The translations under genes and the position numbers were made by a program. 64,000 nucleotides of DNA from NCBI GenBank assembly GCA_022813625.1, contig JAKLMB010000008.1, forward strand, positions 124,001 to 188,000, written 5' to 3'. This document shows, in pieces, positions 1-12,791 of the stretch. Numbering within the stretch: the stretch's first letter is position 1; the number at the start of each line of letters is the position of its first letter. The DNA is from Aaosphaeria pasadenensis. Lineage: Eukaryota; Ascomycota; Dothideomycetes; Pleosporales. The notes under the pieces are model-generated. The model searched no databases. It saw only the letters and a program-made list of their open reading frames with translations, and was not told the origin of the DNA.

Positions 1-3000
1 GCAGGCAGGGAATAGATGAGTAATATAGTGCTGTCCCTGTACGGAGAACATACATACAGTATGTACATCCAGTACTCCTCACAATATGTAGGTATATATG
101 TGAGTGCATCCTTTTACTATTGAAATGATGATGGTGGGGGTTTCTGATTGGTGATGGAAACAAGACAGGTTAATTCCAGAGATGTAAGTGGATGAATTGC
201 TTGCCTGATTAGTTGCATATCGTGCTAATACTAGAACTAGAATGTGCCGCTCCAGGTTGGTGGTAATTATTCGAATGCTTACAATTGTAAGAGTATACAT
301 ATATAGACATGGAGAGAGAGAGTTCCTCTATGTCGAATGTATGTGTCTACGGAGTAGGTGTACGATCTATATCAAACATCATGATAACCGGAACAACTCA
401 ATTACGATGTGCTGATGGAGCATGTATACAATAATGCATGTACATACACATGTTACTACTACCAATAGGTGGCCAATTTAAGTTTGATCCATTGTCTACT
501 TGGTCTTATTTTATTGTGATCATCGACATTGGCATTGTCCTTTTCAATTGCAATTGATTATTGCTCTTGGCCGTTCTTCGATACTCTGTTGTTGATTGAC
601 CATTCCATTCTTATATCATATATCATTGAATCAATTAAGGTATATACTAATATGACATGTACCTTACTGTTCTATACGGTGTGTACATACGTACGCAGAT
701 ACATAATCGTAATAGATATGATCCCACCTCCATACCCAGCCAAAGTACATGTAGTCATAGCAGATAGTCATAGTGTGGGTATGTATATAGCAAAACAGTG
801 AAAGGTCAAGAATGTTCTAAATATCCAAAAGACGTGATTGGCTCGTTGTTCAAGATGCCCAACCAACTTCCTTTTCCATCCTCTTCCTCTCTTTCTTCTC
901 TCTTGTCTGCCCCTCGACGATATCACAACGCCCTAACAATGTCCATTTACTAACATGTAAACCTAATACTTTTTCCTTCTTCTTCTTCTTCTTCTTCTCA
1001 TTTCTATTCTCTCGGCCGTAATGACCACATCAACTTTGCAATGGTAGATTCGGTGGTTGCTCTTTCCGAATATTCCCATTGTATGCCAAGGCCACAACCC
1101 TCATCTGTCCGAAGTCAACATCTTCCAATTTCCATTGTCGCCTTGATTGCCTTTTCTTCTTCCATCATCCTCTAAAGCCTGGCCAGATCTTAACAGCCTC
1201 ATGAGCCGCCGGACGCGCTGCTCCCAAATTGGGCTGGTATCAATGCATCAATGCATCCAGAAAAATAGAACTCACCTCGTCACCGGGGAAAAAGGTTTCA
1301 TTCCATCATCTCTTGCCATCACTCCACGTCCGTCGTTGCTTACTGACCCGCCCGACTGATCCTAACCCACACCACCATGGGGCTTCAACGGAGTACTCTG
1401 CTTGGAGCCCGCCACACTTATTTCCAAATACCCAAAACGATGTTTAACACTACCTACAGTCTACTACTCTGTGCAATCATTACTATTGCCATTTCCATCG
1501 CCAGCGCCGTCACCATCGTTGCCGGTACCATCGCCGCCGCCGCCGCCTCTTCATCCTTCTACCTGCTAGCTAACTACCTAGATACCTACAGGCTACTACT
1601 ACGTTGTATGTGACTACTATAGCCTATAGGTATGTCCATTACAATGCAGGCAACTAGTAACTATGCTACCTTTGAAAGTATCGTACCCACCACCGCTAAT
1701 CTACCCTGCCGGTTCCGTCTTTGGCCAGAAAACAATAATGAATGCTTAACCTTCCCTTACTACACAGTACTCCACCGCTGCTATGACATACGTACCATTA
1801 TCGCACTTCTTCTAATGTGGCCCGTCCACGGAACTATTTTCAGTCTTGATTCTTGCCTCCTTCCAAATCTCATTGTTGCGACCTACGATTGTGGGTCACG
1901 ACGTGCTCGTAACAGTCGTAACTCACCAAGCTCTTCATTCACTATGATCGTGCGCACGGCCCAATGGTACGTTGGTAACTCGGGCAGGCAGGTTAGACGG
2001 CCGCCCGGTCCTGCTGCTAAGTGCTAACCTTCGCCCTCACGGAGCCTACCGTTGAATGTTGCGCCTCTGTTGCCTCTGGGGATTTTTGTCACTGGTGGCG
2101 CCAATTACCTGAAGCATCATTCATCATGATGGATGGGGCGTCGCGGAGGTGGAGATGGAGGTGGGCGGTGGGCATGGTAGGTGGCCATGTGCACCTCCAC
2201 CAACGTTGAACTCCAAACGCTGGCACGCCAGTGTCGCCTTGTCCTGTCCTGTCCTGTTCTGCTCAGCAGTAATGGAATTCGTTATTGGCGCATTCGATTG
2301 CTACCTGGCCCCGCTCCTCTCTTTGGAAAGCAGCGAGTTGTGGCGTCGATTCTTGTCCTGCAAGCCGCCGCCCAAAAACGTCTTGACGACCATACCTACA
2401 TGCAGTTGTTTCTGTCATTCTCCGCGTTGACAAGGTCGGTCAATATTTGCAGGGGAGGCGAGTCGAATCCCGGCCACCCCCTCTAGAACAACTAAGAAGC
2501 CGCAGAAGGCCGCAAGATTGCCGCGCCGTACCGCTCCGTGCGCATTCAGAGGAGAGACAGTTGGAACGTTAGTTACGCCGTGAAGAGAGGTGTGTGGTCC
2601 TCCCTCGCTTCGGTTTCTCTGCTTCGAACGATGCCAGGTAAACCAGGTATCTATCTATGCTGCTGTGTACACAGTATAGTCACCGTCTGGAGCGAGAGCG
2701 AACGTGGTGTGCAAATGCGCACTGCGTCTGCGCCTGCAGGGATGGCTTAGGCCCACAACTCTCCTGCATTTCTTCTCTCCAGTTGTACTACGTACAAAAA
2801 GACAGACAGACAGGGACATCTGATGCATCTCTTTGGTGCGCGGGCCGCCGCTGCTCGAAATTGCCTAGCTGGGTAGCCGATGAGACATTCACCCACGGCT
2901 GGGGTCCAGCGGGAAACAGCAGGCTGGAGCCTACCATTCCAATTCTCACTCCGCTTCAGAGCGGAGGGGGGTCCATGGCCCTGGATACAATACCTACACC

Positions 3001-3050
3001 ACAACTTGGTTCCAACGGGAGTTACACCGGGGCTATGTCATACGAGCATG
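1..3050. other. intergenic region, no gene found
   Basis: I see no supportable gene here: all open frames are short, none resembles a known family, and none can be joined by plausible introns. The first 1 kb is rich in TACATA/GTATGTA-like steps. A (CTT)n run lies at 976-998. From about 3050 onward the plus strand becomes pyrimidine-rich and ATG-free, which I treat as the leader of the next gene. Confidence 0.6.
976..998 (+). repeat. (CTT)n microsatellite
   Basis: About seven and a half uninterrupted CTT units in a pyrimidine-rich intergenic stretch. No gene overlaps it. Confidence 0.85.
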
Positions 3051-4016
3051 AGCCAGCACGGCTGCCTCTGTGAATCAACCACTCTATCGTGATAGCTCCC
3101 GCAACCGATTCAAATCCCTTTCCCTGCTAGCCTCTCCCGCCTGGCCGTCTGTACCGGCTGCCACAAAGGCGCACCAGTCCATCTCACACAGACCATACAC
3201 CTCTCGTGGCGACCGTACACACAGTGCACTTGCTGCTACGGAAACTCTTTCTCCTACCTGACTACCTGGTACCTACTGCTGCTACTACTGCTACTATTTG
3301 TGAATCCCCTGTCCCCAATTCCACCCTACACCATCCCTACAGTACTAACACCTACGCTACCCTCGACAGGCCTACCCTGACACTTTTCCTTCCTTTCCCT
3401 TCCACCAGGAAGCACAAGTCACTCTGTGAATTGCTTCCATCCCGCCCTTGTCCCTTGCGAGCACGTCCTCGACATTCAAGCCTTGTCCGGATCCCGCATA
3501 GGCCATCCTGCAGGGGTTGGCTGTTGTCGGTCCCTACTGCTTTCCGCATCCACCTGTCACGCTCTCTTTTTTGCCAGCTTGGTTTGACGGACTACTAGAG
3601 GAGCGTTCATTGTCTTTCTGCGTCAGTACCTATTCAGCCCTACTTTCAATCTAATCACTCCCCGTCTACCGTACTCCGAGAGGCTTCCGCGCGCCATATA
3701 TCACCATTCCGCCCTCCTCAGCATTTCTCCCCCTCCCAAGAACCAGCTCCTCTCCCTCTTTAGTCATCTTCGGCTACTTCCTTTCACAAAGCCCAAGAAT
3801 CCTCAGGCTTCCTCTACCCAGCTCGAGGATCTGCAGCCCGCATATTCTCAGCCCCTCGCCTACTTGAAGCATTCCTTCCCTTCACCTGGTCTGGCAGTTC
3901 AAGGCCTCCTGCACTGCCATTCCAATCCTCTGTTCATTTTACGATTCAGTGATAACTGTTTCGTTACCCACGCTCGCTACCTTTTGCCGTTGAGGCATCT
4001 TTTCCAATCAATCCAA
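3051..4016 (+). promoter_or_regulatory. ATG-free, CT-rich upstream region / probable long 5' leader of the Zn2Cys6 gene
   Basis: Reading the plus strand from the last ATG (3048-3050) to the transcription-factor start at 4017, I find no ATG in 966 nt. The stretch is strongly pyrimidine-rich with repeated CTCCC, CTTCC and CTACC blocks. Absence of upstream AUGs over this length is what a long translated-through 5' leader would need, so transcription may begin several hundred nt upstream. The transcription start itself is inferred, not seen. Confidence 0.5.
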
Positions 4017-5900
4017 ATGGCAGGACCTGGCGGTGGCCCCTCAAGGCGTAGCCACACCAAAAGCCGGAAGGGTTGCAAGACTTGCAAGAAGAGACACATT
4101 CGCTGCGATGAGACGTTCCCACAATGGTATGCTAGGAAAAACGTCTGAGCGCAACCCGTCATGTACACTGACACTCATGCAGTCGAAACTGTACAAAGCA
4201 TCAGGTTCGCTGCGATTACATGGACAGTCCCAATGCACTGGTCCCAGAATCGCCCAAATCCCCTCAGCAACCTAATCTTCTCTGGACGGCGGAAATCAAT
4301 GCAACCGTCGAGCTCTGGCAGCAAACGGGAGAATTCCCATTCCCCGAGCTTAGAGTGTATCCGGAACCTCACTGGCGCGCATATCCTAAGACTGACCTTC
4401 GCCTGATACACCACCTTTCGTCCATTACCAACGAGATGTTCAGAAACAGGACCTCGAGCCTCACCGTCTGGACCGACTTGATGCCAAAGTAAGTATCCTG
4501 CGTTGTGGAAGCCTATCCTTCGCGTTCGGTTGCCCGAGCTTCTCTGACCAACATCATAGATTCCTGAGCGTCGCTGCTTCTCATCCCTTCGTGATGCACT
4601 CGATACTCGCCTTTTCTGCATCACATTTGGCATGGATCTCTCAGTCTAGCGAAACGCGCAATCTAGCGTTCCATCATGCAGGAATTGCCCTCAAGGGCCT
4701 GCACGATGGCATAGCTACTTTCACAAGAATCAACTCAGACGCCGTGCTTGCATCTTCTCTTTTGCTCGCCTGGCAAGCAACAGACTGGTCAGTCTAGACG
4801 TCGCCGTTGAGGTTGACATGCAATGCTAACATTACTATCTAGGCGTGGATGGGCGTCACTTGTCCAAGGCACCAAAACAGTACGTTCGATAGAGCCACCG
4901 CTGCCTAGCTGTTCGCTAACTTTCCTAGGTCATCCAGGCAATGCAACCATGGCGACACGAGTCACTGTTTGCCGAGTTCATCGCAGAACATAGTCCTATG
5001 CCTAGCAGAAATTTCATGATCCCGATCAGCTCACCAGTAACGCAAGATGCCCGCCGTGAGCACATGGAAACTCTCTCAGATCTCCAAAGCGCCCTCCAGC
5101 GACTCCAGCCATACTTGAATCGACAAGACCAAGAAAGCAAGTGGGTCGACCAGCTACGGAGTTACATTGATCGTCTGAGGACATCAAGCCCGCCACAGAC
5201 GGCCGAGGAGCAGTTTGGTCAGTTGTATGCGTTGCGCAAATGGTTATTCTGGGTCCCCATCTCCTTGCTGGCCGCAAAGCGTGGTGATCCCACCGTGTTG
5301 GTTGTTCTTGCTCACTTCTACTCGGCGGCCCTTGCCCTCGAACCCATGTTTAAAGACATCGGTTCCGTATTTTGCGCCAACTTATCGCTCCGTCCTTTAG
5401 AAGACATTATCCACATTGTACAAGGCTATCAAGATCCACGATACGACCAGCGGACACAGGGGGTGTCGTACCTCATCCAGTTCCCCAGCAATATCGCATC
5501 TTCATATAAGACCAGACGGGATTGGGTTCGTCAGCAGACAAACGATAGCTCGCCAGTGCAGCAGTCACCATACGGCCTTGAAACGTTGAATCTAGATCTT
5601 GAAAACCAGATCGCAGCGTACAGCTACGGGCAGTCGCAGAGTTTGAGTCCAGCATTTGCGCCGTCGCCGTTAACCTCGTTGCCGCATGGCATTCCATCTG
5701 GACAGACGTCGCCATACCTTGAGGTTCCGCGCACGGTAGTAGAAGCGTTCGGGTCGACTAGCTACGCATCGCCGCTGGGGTCTCCTGCAACTGTGCCCCC
5801 GCCGTATTCGGTTCACGACGATCATGTATTCAATTTTGGTATGCCAATGGGATACCACCCCAGCGGGTTCGTGGCCACTCCTACACCCATCTGGACGTAA
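4017..5900 (+). CDS. Zn(II)2Cys6 fungal transcription factor
   Basis: Predicted nuclear DNA-binding regulator of 550 residues from five exons: 4017-4126, 4183-4488, 4560-4787, 4843-4879 and 4929-5900. The first intron splits the zinc cluster. Once spliced, the cysteines are C20, C23, C30, C37, C40 and C47, giving the exact C-x2-C-x6-C-x6-C-x2-C-x6-C pattern, preceded by a basic stretch (SHTKSRKG). The middle of the protein (about 130-400) looks like the fungal-specific 'Fungal_trans_2' type regulatory domain found in UPC2-like C6 factors. The C-terminus (about 430-550) is Ser/Pro/Tyr-rich and probably disordered or activating. All junctions are GT-AG and phase-consistent. The target genes cannot be inferred, since no pathway genes lie beside it. 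Its upstream region is unusually long and free of ATG. Confidence 0.92.
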
Positions 5901-8900
5901 ACGAACAACAGGCTGAACGAGCTTCCAGGAATGAATTCAAGTTAAGGTCCCAGCCTCCCCACCCTTCGAATGTAGGAAGCACCAACACGGCGGCTCACAA
6001 CCACCTTTCGACCTCTCAACCTTCCGAGTATATACATCACGCACCGCACATACCATAACAGAAGAGGAGGATAAGTCTACTGGCTCTGGGATACGAAGGC
6101 CCCGAAAATGCACCCCACTCTATCGAAGACACAGTCGTCAGGCTTGTAATAGACGTCTACCAGCGTCATGTTACAGCGACCCGTATCACCAAAGCGATCG
6201 ATGATTGTCACTTTACGAATTTTACGACTACATCATTGAAATCGTCAATGAACACCCACCCGTTGTACAGTTTTATTTTCCTCCTGCAATTTACATATTT
6301 CGTTTATTTGTTCCTAATTGGCCACGCGGAATTGCGCCGCCTGGAAGTGGCCCAGAAGAGAGACGAGACGAGGCGGTAGTACTCGTACCGAGCGAGGGCG
6401 CGCGTTGCAGCACCGTCTCGGTTTAGCCAGTGCCAATCTCTCTTGAATACCCAGTTTCCAGTTTCCTCCTGGAGAACGAAAATGAGATCTTCAGTTCCAG
6501 ATTTCATTTCGGCATTCAAGCGTCTCCAGGGGGCGGGAGAGCCCAGTTGCCCGGCACCGAGTCGGTGTACCCATTGACCTAGAGGTGACGAGGCTGATGA
6601 GAAAAAAGAGGGCGGGCGGCGCGATGTTGCGGTGGGCTTGCATTGTCATGGGCGCATTTCGGTGGTGATCATGTTATCGTCATTAGTGTTATTCATCGTC
6701 TCACTATCTGGGGCTGGGAGGGTGCCGGGGGGTACATAGGAAGGGGAGGGGAGGGGTGTGGGAACAGAGGGAGGCGTAGCGTTGCATACCCATTTCACTT
6801 AACGTTTCTCCACAGGGTCGGTCGATCGCCAGGAGCAGAGGTCGACGAAGGATCTGATGCAGATATTCTTAGGTTAGAAGCAAAAGGTCCAGGTGGCTAG
6901 TTGCACTGGACCGGAGCGGAGCTGGAAGGCTAGCTGAGTGGGCGCCAGCGTGCGCGCGCGCGCGTTAGGACGGCTGGGTTTAGCTGACTGGCCCAGAACG
7001 GAAGGAATCTAAGACATTATACAAACCATTCGAATTTTGTAAACCCTTGAAAAAAGAACTAGAACCATAAAGCGGGAAAACTACACATACACATCATGGA
7101 CAAATAGGAAGTCGGTCGCATAGCGACACATTCAACGTCCATACTATCCATCGCATATCTGCTTCCTAGCTTCCTTACTCACTCACCCACAAAGTATCGG
7201 AAGAGCACGGTGCACGGGACCGGCTAACGTGAACAGCATGTATGTCTGCATCATCTGCCTCCCTAGGATTGGTTAAGGACGCAGAGCCGGCCGGCACAGG
7301 GAAATAGACAGTACTCGGAGGACATAGTGGAGTGTGGAACTGATAGACAAACTACGACGACGACCCTGTACCCAATTCTCTGCAGCTGATTGCTCGAAAG
7401 CTGCATATCCGAGGTACCGCAAACGTTGTAACGACGCCCATTGGCAGAGAGGGAAACGCAGTACGGATTATCTTGTACGGATTTTCGCAAACCTGCCTCG
7501 CCCGGCAGAGGACAGGACGACGCTAGAGGGGGAGTGGAGTGGAGGGAGGGAGAGGGGCCCATCTGGAGCCGGATGGGCATGCATGCGCAATTGCATACTG
7601 GGCTGTACGTAATTGCCTACCTCTCGGCCGTTTTGGCCTCATCTTTGTTCGTTCAAACTATCACGTTTCTTGTTTTATGGGGTCTACGGACGTCTGAGAT
7701 CCGGATTTGCTGTGTGTGTCCATCATGAATAATAACATCAGAGGTTTTGGAGAACAGAGGACTTCCGTGTCTACACTGGGTGGTTCAATGACATTGTTGA
7801 TCTTTTCCCGATGAGAGGCGATATAAACAAGCATTGCTGTCCAGGGAGAGTGCACTCGAACATGAAACGATCTCGATGTATGTAGGTGTGCATGCAAGTG
7901 GAGCTTGAACCATCTCCTGCGCATCGACACGAGAGAGCTCCGACATTGTTGGTTACTCGAACCAGATCGCGAAAGTGACCATGTGGTCCTTCCTAGCTAT
8001 CGGACAATGTTGGAAAGGTGAAAAGTTTCTTCGACTCTAGAGCACATCGGACATCTAGTACTATTGTCTGGATTGTGTTCTATTGCTAGGGTGGATGGTT
8101 TGATAGACGTTGGTGTTGCCGTTACTGTTGTTGATGTTGTGGTTGTTCGCTTGGGAATATCAGGGATTCAAGATATCAATCAACCGTCCTTGTCCAACTC
8201 CAATTACCCCACGTGCCCTCGTCGTCAACACTTGGAGAGATATTGGAGATTTCCCAAGGGACCCATACCTAGATACTTTGGCCATTCGGTATAGACGAAG
8301 CTAGCCGAGAGTAGATAAGATAGCAGTGTGGATACTACTGTGTAGGTGGGTAAGTGAAGGAGACTAGAAGCGCAACCCCTACCTAACCTGATTGGATTTC
8401 CATGCACTTGGGCCCTGGTTCTTCTCTTGATCCCGCACGCGACCCAATCCGATCTGCGCTTCCACCCCCCTGTCCGTATGGGATGGGATGGGTTCTGGCT
8501 TCTGGGTACATGCTATACTGCAAGTTAGGGAACGGCGCTAAGGGAAGCTAGCTTGACCATCCAATCACAGCACTACCACCGGCAAAACAATAAGCGAACT
8601 GACCACTCGTGGCATCGCCAAAGTACCGGACGAGTCAGAACGGATTCCTCGGCACTTCCAGTTCGTTGTAGTCATCTTTTTTTTTCTTGCTGGGTCGATG
8701 TACCTATACCTACTACTGCGTAGACTGTGGTGGAGCAAAGCCCGACCAGATTTGTCGTCTATCACGACATGCTCGCAAAGCAAAATGGTAATGATGATAT
8801 ATTCTTATTATATCCGGCGTCTAGTGGTAGTAACTGTGTTGCCCACATGGATATTATTTGAGATAGTTAACAAGTAACTTAGGCCAAAACTGTGGGGTGG

Positions 8901-11900
8901 TATGAAATGTTTCTTCTCCACAGAGGCAAAAGGCGGAGCGCGCGATGGGACCACCACGATCTGTAATTGCTTTGAAAGATTCTAATTGAGGGAAATAACT
9001 AGAGCAAAGAGGAAAGAAAATAGGGAGTAACAACGTCACTTTCCTTTTTGATCGAAATCGCGGTGTGAGCTACACCACTCTAATGAACGGCGGCGCTTCT
9101 TACGGACTCGCTGTCAGTTGCCATCCGTCCATCGCCGTCAGTCGGTTGCTTCGTCGTCGCCATCGTGGATGGGATGGATACACTACAGTGTACTACACTA
9201 TTGCACCGCACCTGGCGGCGGCGGCGATGCGGTCGGTGGCGTACGGGCATGGACGATGGCCCGATGGGACGATGGCCACCGCGATGTGCTCGGTTCGATC
9301 GCTCGTTCGTTGGCTAGCAGAAGCACCAGCAAAGGAAGGGAAGGGAAGAAACAGGTGAATCCACACTTCTGCATTACCGAAGACAACGACGATGACGGTG
9401 ACGATGCCATGTCCTCATTGCGACCATCGCGCCGTACCCCCATAGCCGGTACGGAGCATCTGCCAGCCTCCAAAGTAAGAGCTTCCAGTTGGATACACGC
9501 ATATTGTATCCCTTTCTACGGAGAAACTACTGTCTCCCTCCATCTACGGAGTAACTATTCTCTCCTCCAGCTCAAAACATCTCTCCTAAACTAACAACAA
9601 AAATCTTGCCCCCGTCTGTCTGTCTCTCGGAACTTGCCCGGTGGCCAATAATCGCCGCGCGACAAACACTTGCCTGGCGTCCTTTGCATTACGTGCACGG
9701 GGCGAGGGATGCTCCCGCCAAACGTTCGGTTCGTTGGTGGTTGGGTTTTTTGGGGACGTCGCCCAAGCCGGTTCGCGATTGGCTGGAGCGTTTGGCTTAG
9801 CCCGACTGACTTCCTGATCGGGTAATACTTAATTCTTTCGACACAACTACCCTGCCCTACCTGTACATGCTCATGATGGCTCTTCGCCGTACATCTGATG
9901 CCCTTACCCTTTTGTGCCTCTACTAAAAGTCGGAGACTAGACTTAAACAATTCTTTAAACAGCAAAACTGCAACTCCTGATTTTGCAGAACAGATGCTCG
10001 AAAATAGCAGCGCTGGGAATAGGTCCAGATGCATGATAACACTACTACGACAGTAACACCACATTGTCAATAAATTGATGGTGGCATGTTCTGTTGCTAC
10101 TGTTACTGGTACTACTACTGTTGATAGTACGGCTACTGCTCCGACTATGTCACCGTCGCTGACTATCTTGATCGTTTATTCTGCAGTGCCCATCTCTGCA
10201 AGGGGCGGGAATTATCTATGCCATGCACAAGTGCCCTACCCACGCTAGACCAACATCGACCCCGACAGCCAATTGCTGCTGCCACGGTCGACATCGAACG
10301 ACGTCGTCGAAGGAGACGACGGCCGCCATCATCAAGACCAACCATGCCATGCATACCATAGGTATCCACTTCCTTGCACAGACACCTACCCTAACCTCCC
10401 CTTACCCATGCCTAATTGCCCATGCTGATACCTCAAACACCTCCCCTCACCACCAAAATCCCAACCGCCCCTTCCAACAGGTAGGGCCATGAGGGCCGCA
10501 ATTCCATGGAGACCCTCGATTGCTCCCCGGCCCCCGTCTCATCATCATCTCCCGCCATGAGGTTTGATGGTCCGACAAGGACGAAAATGCCTGGCCAGCA
10601 GGGCAAAGCAAGCAAGCAAGGACGCTGTTCACACCAAAGCAATGCTTCCGCTCCGCTTGCTGCCTTCCATTCCATCCTAAAATTTCTTTTTATTCTAGCG
10701 GCCGATCATCATGCGTGCGGCTACAGCGCTCTCCCTCTCTCGCTCGAGACTGAGTTGACGCTCACCCACGTACACCGTCGGACATTGAACATCCCATCCA
10801 AGTAAACCCACTACTCTAAGAGTCTTGTGCCGTTTGGCGATGAATAGAATGCTGGGCACACAACACACCAAACTACTTTACATAGTCGCATGTCATGTTC
10901 CCTACCTAGGTGCTTGTTGTTGTACGCACCTCGCACCTCGCACTACGGAGTTATCTAGGTATGCATGCATTATTGCAAGCATGGTGTGTATGCACGAGCA
11001 AAACCTGCATATGCATGTGTTGTTGTTGCTGTTGCTGCTGTTGTGGTCGCTACCGCTCCAGCTACTCCTGTTCATTCGTTCGTTCTTGAACTCCGTCTCC
11101 GATACGCTCAAGGAATCCTTCCATTGTATTCCATAACCCTGACTGACTGACAGTCCGACACTCCAAACGAAGTTTTAGACCGATAGATGCATGAGGATTG
11201 ACATGTTCGCTCTCGCTTGTTTTGTCCTATTGCGGAAGAAATTGTAGGTCTGGGGGCCATGGGATAATCCGTCGTTAGCGTTTCCCTGCTGGCAATTTAC
11301 GGCGGGAGGAGCACCGCACCATACCCTACTCTTCCCCAACTGGTGGGTTTCTATCTACTCGCGACACATTATTGGTAGGCATCTCTCTCGTCTGTTGGAT
11401 ATGAACTTGTGACCGTGAAGCAATAGTCTTCGTAGTCAGTTGATTCAAGATTGTTTGTCGTTCTTCCTTCCCACTCTTCTCTTTCGGAACTAACTATTCT
11501 ATGCGATGACGACGATACATTTTACTGTCCCTATCATAGCCGATCATATCCTATCTATTCTTGCCATCCGCAACCCTCCGCCGTCAACCTGCTTTCTGAT
11601 TATGATATGAGATTATCGAATCGAGAGGTAGTTGGCAACCACCAGCAGAAGCAATGGCAGCAATCACTAGTAGCGGTAATAACCACAAAGTGACGGATGC
11701 AGCGTAGACGATTGAGCGACACCGCCCATGTGGATACCAACCGCTGCTCTTAATTCCTCTCGACGAGGAGTAAAGTTTCAGACGATCCAAAGATGGTGTG
11801 TTGGGCATGGATTCTGGGGGGTTCAATTCCGCACTTTCCGTTCATCAAGAAACAAAAAGGCAAGGCAGATTTTGCAGAGACAGAGAGAGACAGACATGTG

Positions 11901-12411
11901 AGGTTGCTTACGATTTCTACATTCGGAAAGCGCAGATCCCGTGCCTCGTTTTTCTCCTTAATTACGAGGATCTTCAAACGGTGCGGGATCCTAAAGGTTT
12001 GCGCGATGGCGAAATGCCACAAGAGTGGTGGGAAAGTGGTGAATCATGATTAAGTGGAAGAGGCTTTTGTCACGGTTTCCTATCCTTTCAACGTTTCATA
12101 GGCTCCCGGAGAGCCATGCCGCGATTATCACCGTTGTAGCGGGTTGCTGTTGTTGTTGGTGATGGTCGTCGTCGTTGGTGGTACATACCCACTCCGTATT
12201 CGTACGATAGCTGCGGTTCATTCTCATGCGGCATTGGCCGTCGGTGTAGAGCGTGGATAACTTGTTTCCATGCCAGATTCTGTTGACTGAAACTTTAATT
12301 ATTCGCTTCCTCATCCGAATAGACCTGAAGGCTCCCAATCGTCGTATCGAACCAGTTTTCCCCTCAATTTTAGAATCACGTTAGGCGAGTTCATCCATAG
12401 GCAGTCGTCAT

Positions 12412-12439
12412 GGTCAAGGTCGAGGTCAAGGTCAAGGTT
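12412..12439 (+). repeat. GGTCAA-type short tandem repeat
   Basis: Four to five imperfect hexamer copies of GGTCAA/GGTCGA in the gene-poor interval. Confidence 0.7.
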
Positions 12440-12772
12440 GATTGACACACGGACTCTTCCACACATAAAATTTTGGCTGTACGACGCGGGAAACGGCAGG
12501 AAAGTCCAAAGTTGCGGTCTGTTAGTCTGGACGAACAATTAGCTTGCTTCGAATAGCGCAGACCCCCTCCTTAGGCATGGGAGATGCAGCCTCCATCGGA
12601 CAGCCAATCCACCGACATTAGTCTACAGGTGGAAGAATTGACATATCGTTCGAGCCTCAAGAAGAAGGAATGGAATATTCCATGTCTCTGGATTTCCCGC
12701 GTGGCGTCCCAGAGTCCGACTCCGAGTCGAGGTCAAATGTCCCTTGTGAGGGTTTGACAGCAAGCAACATGC

Positions 12773-12791
12773 ATGCATGCCCGGCATGCAT
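12773..12791. repeat. 19-nt palindrome with GCATGC arms
   Basis: Nine-base arms (ATGCATGCC and GGCATGCAT) pair perfectly around a single central base. The arms themselves contain overlapping GCATGC hexamers. It lies in non-coding DNA and could be a dimeric protein site. No factor is assigned. Confidence 0.7.

Noticed and set aside
2440..2490. tRNA-like T-loop (GAGTCGAATCC) suggesting a tRNA gene
   Set aside because: The flanking bases do not form a 5-bp T stem, and I could not fit an acceptor stem, D arm or anticodon arm upstream.
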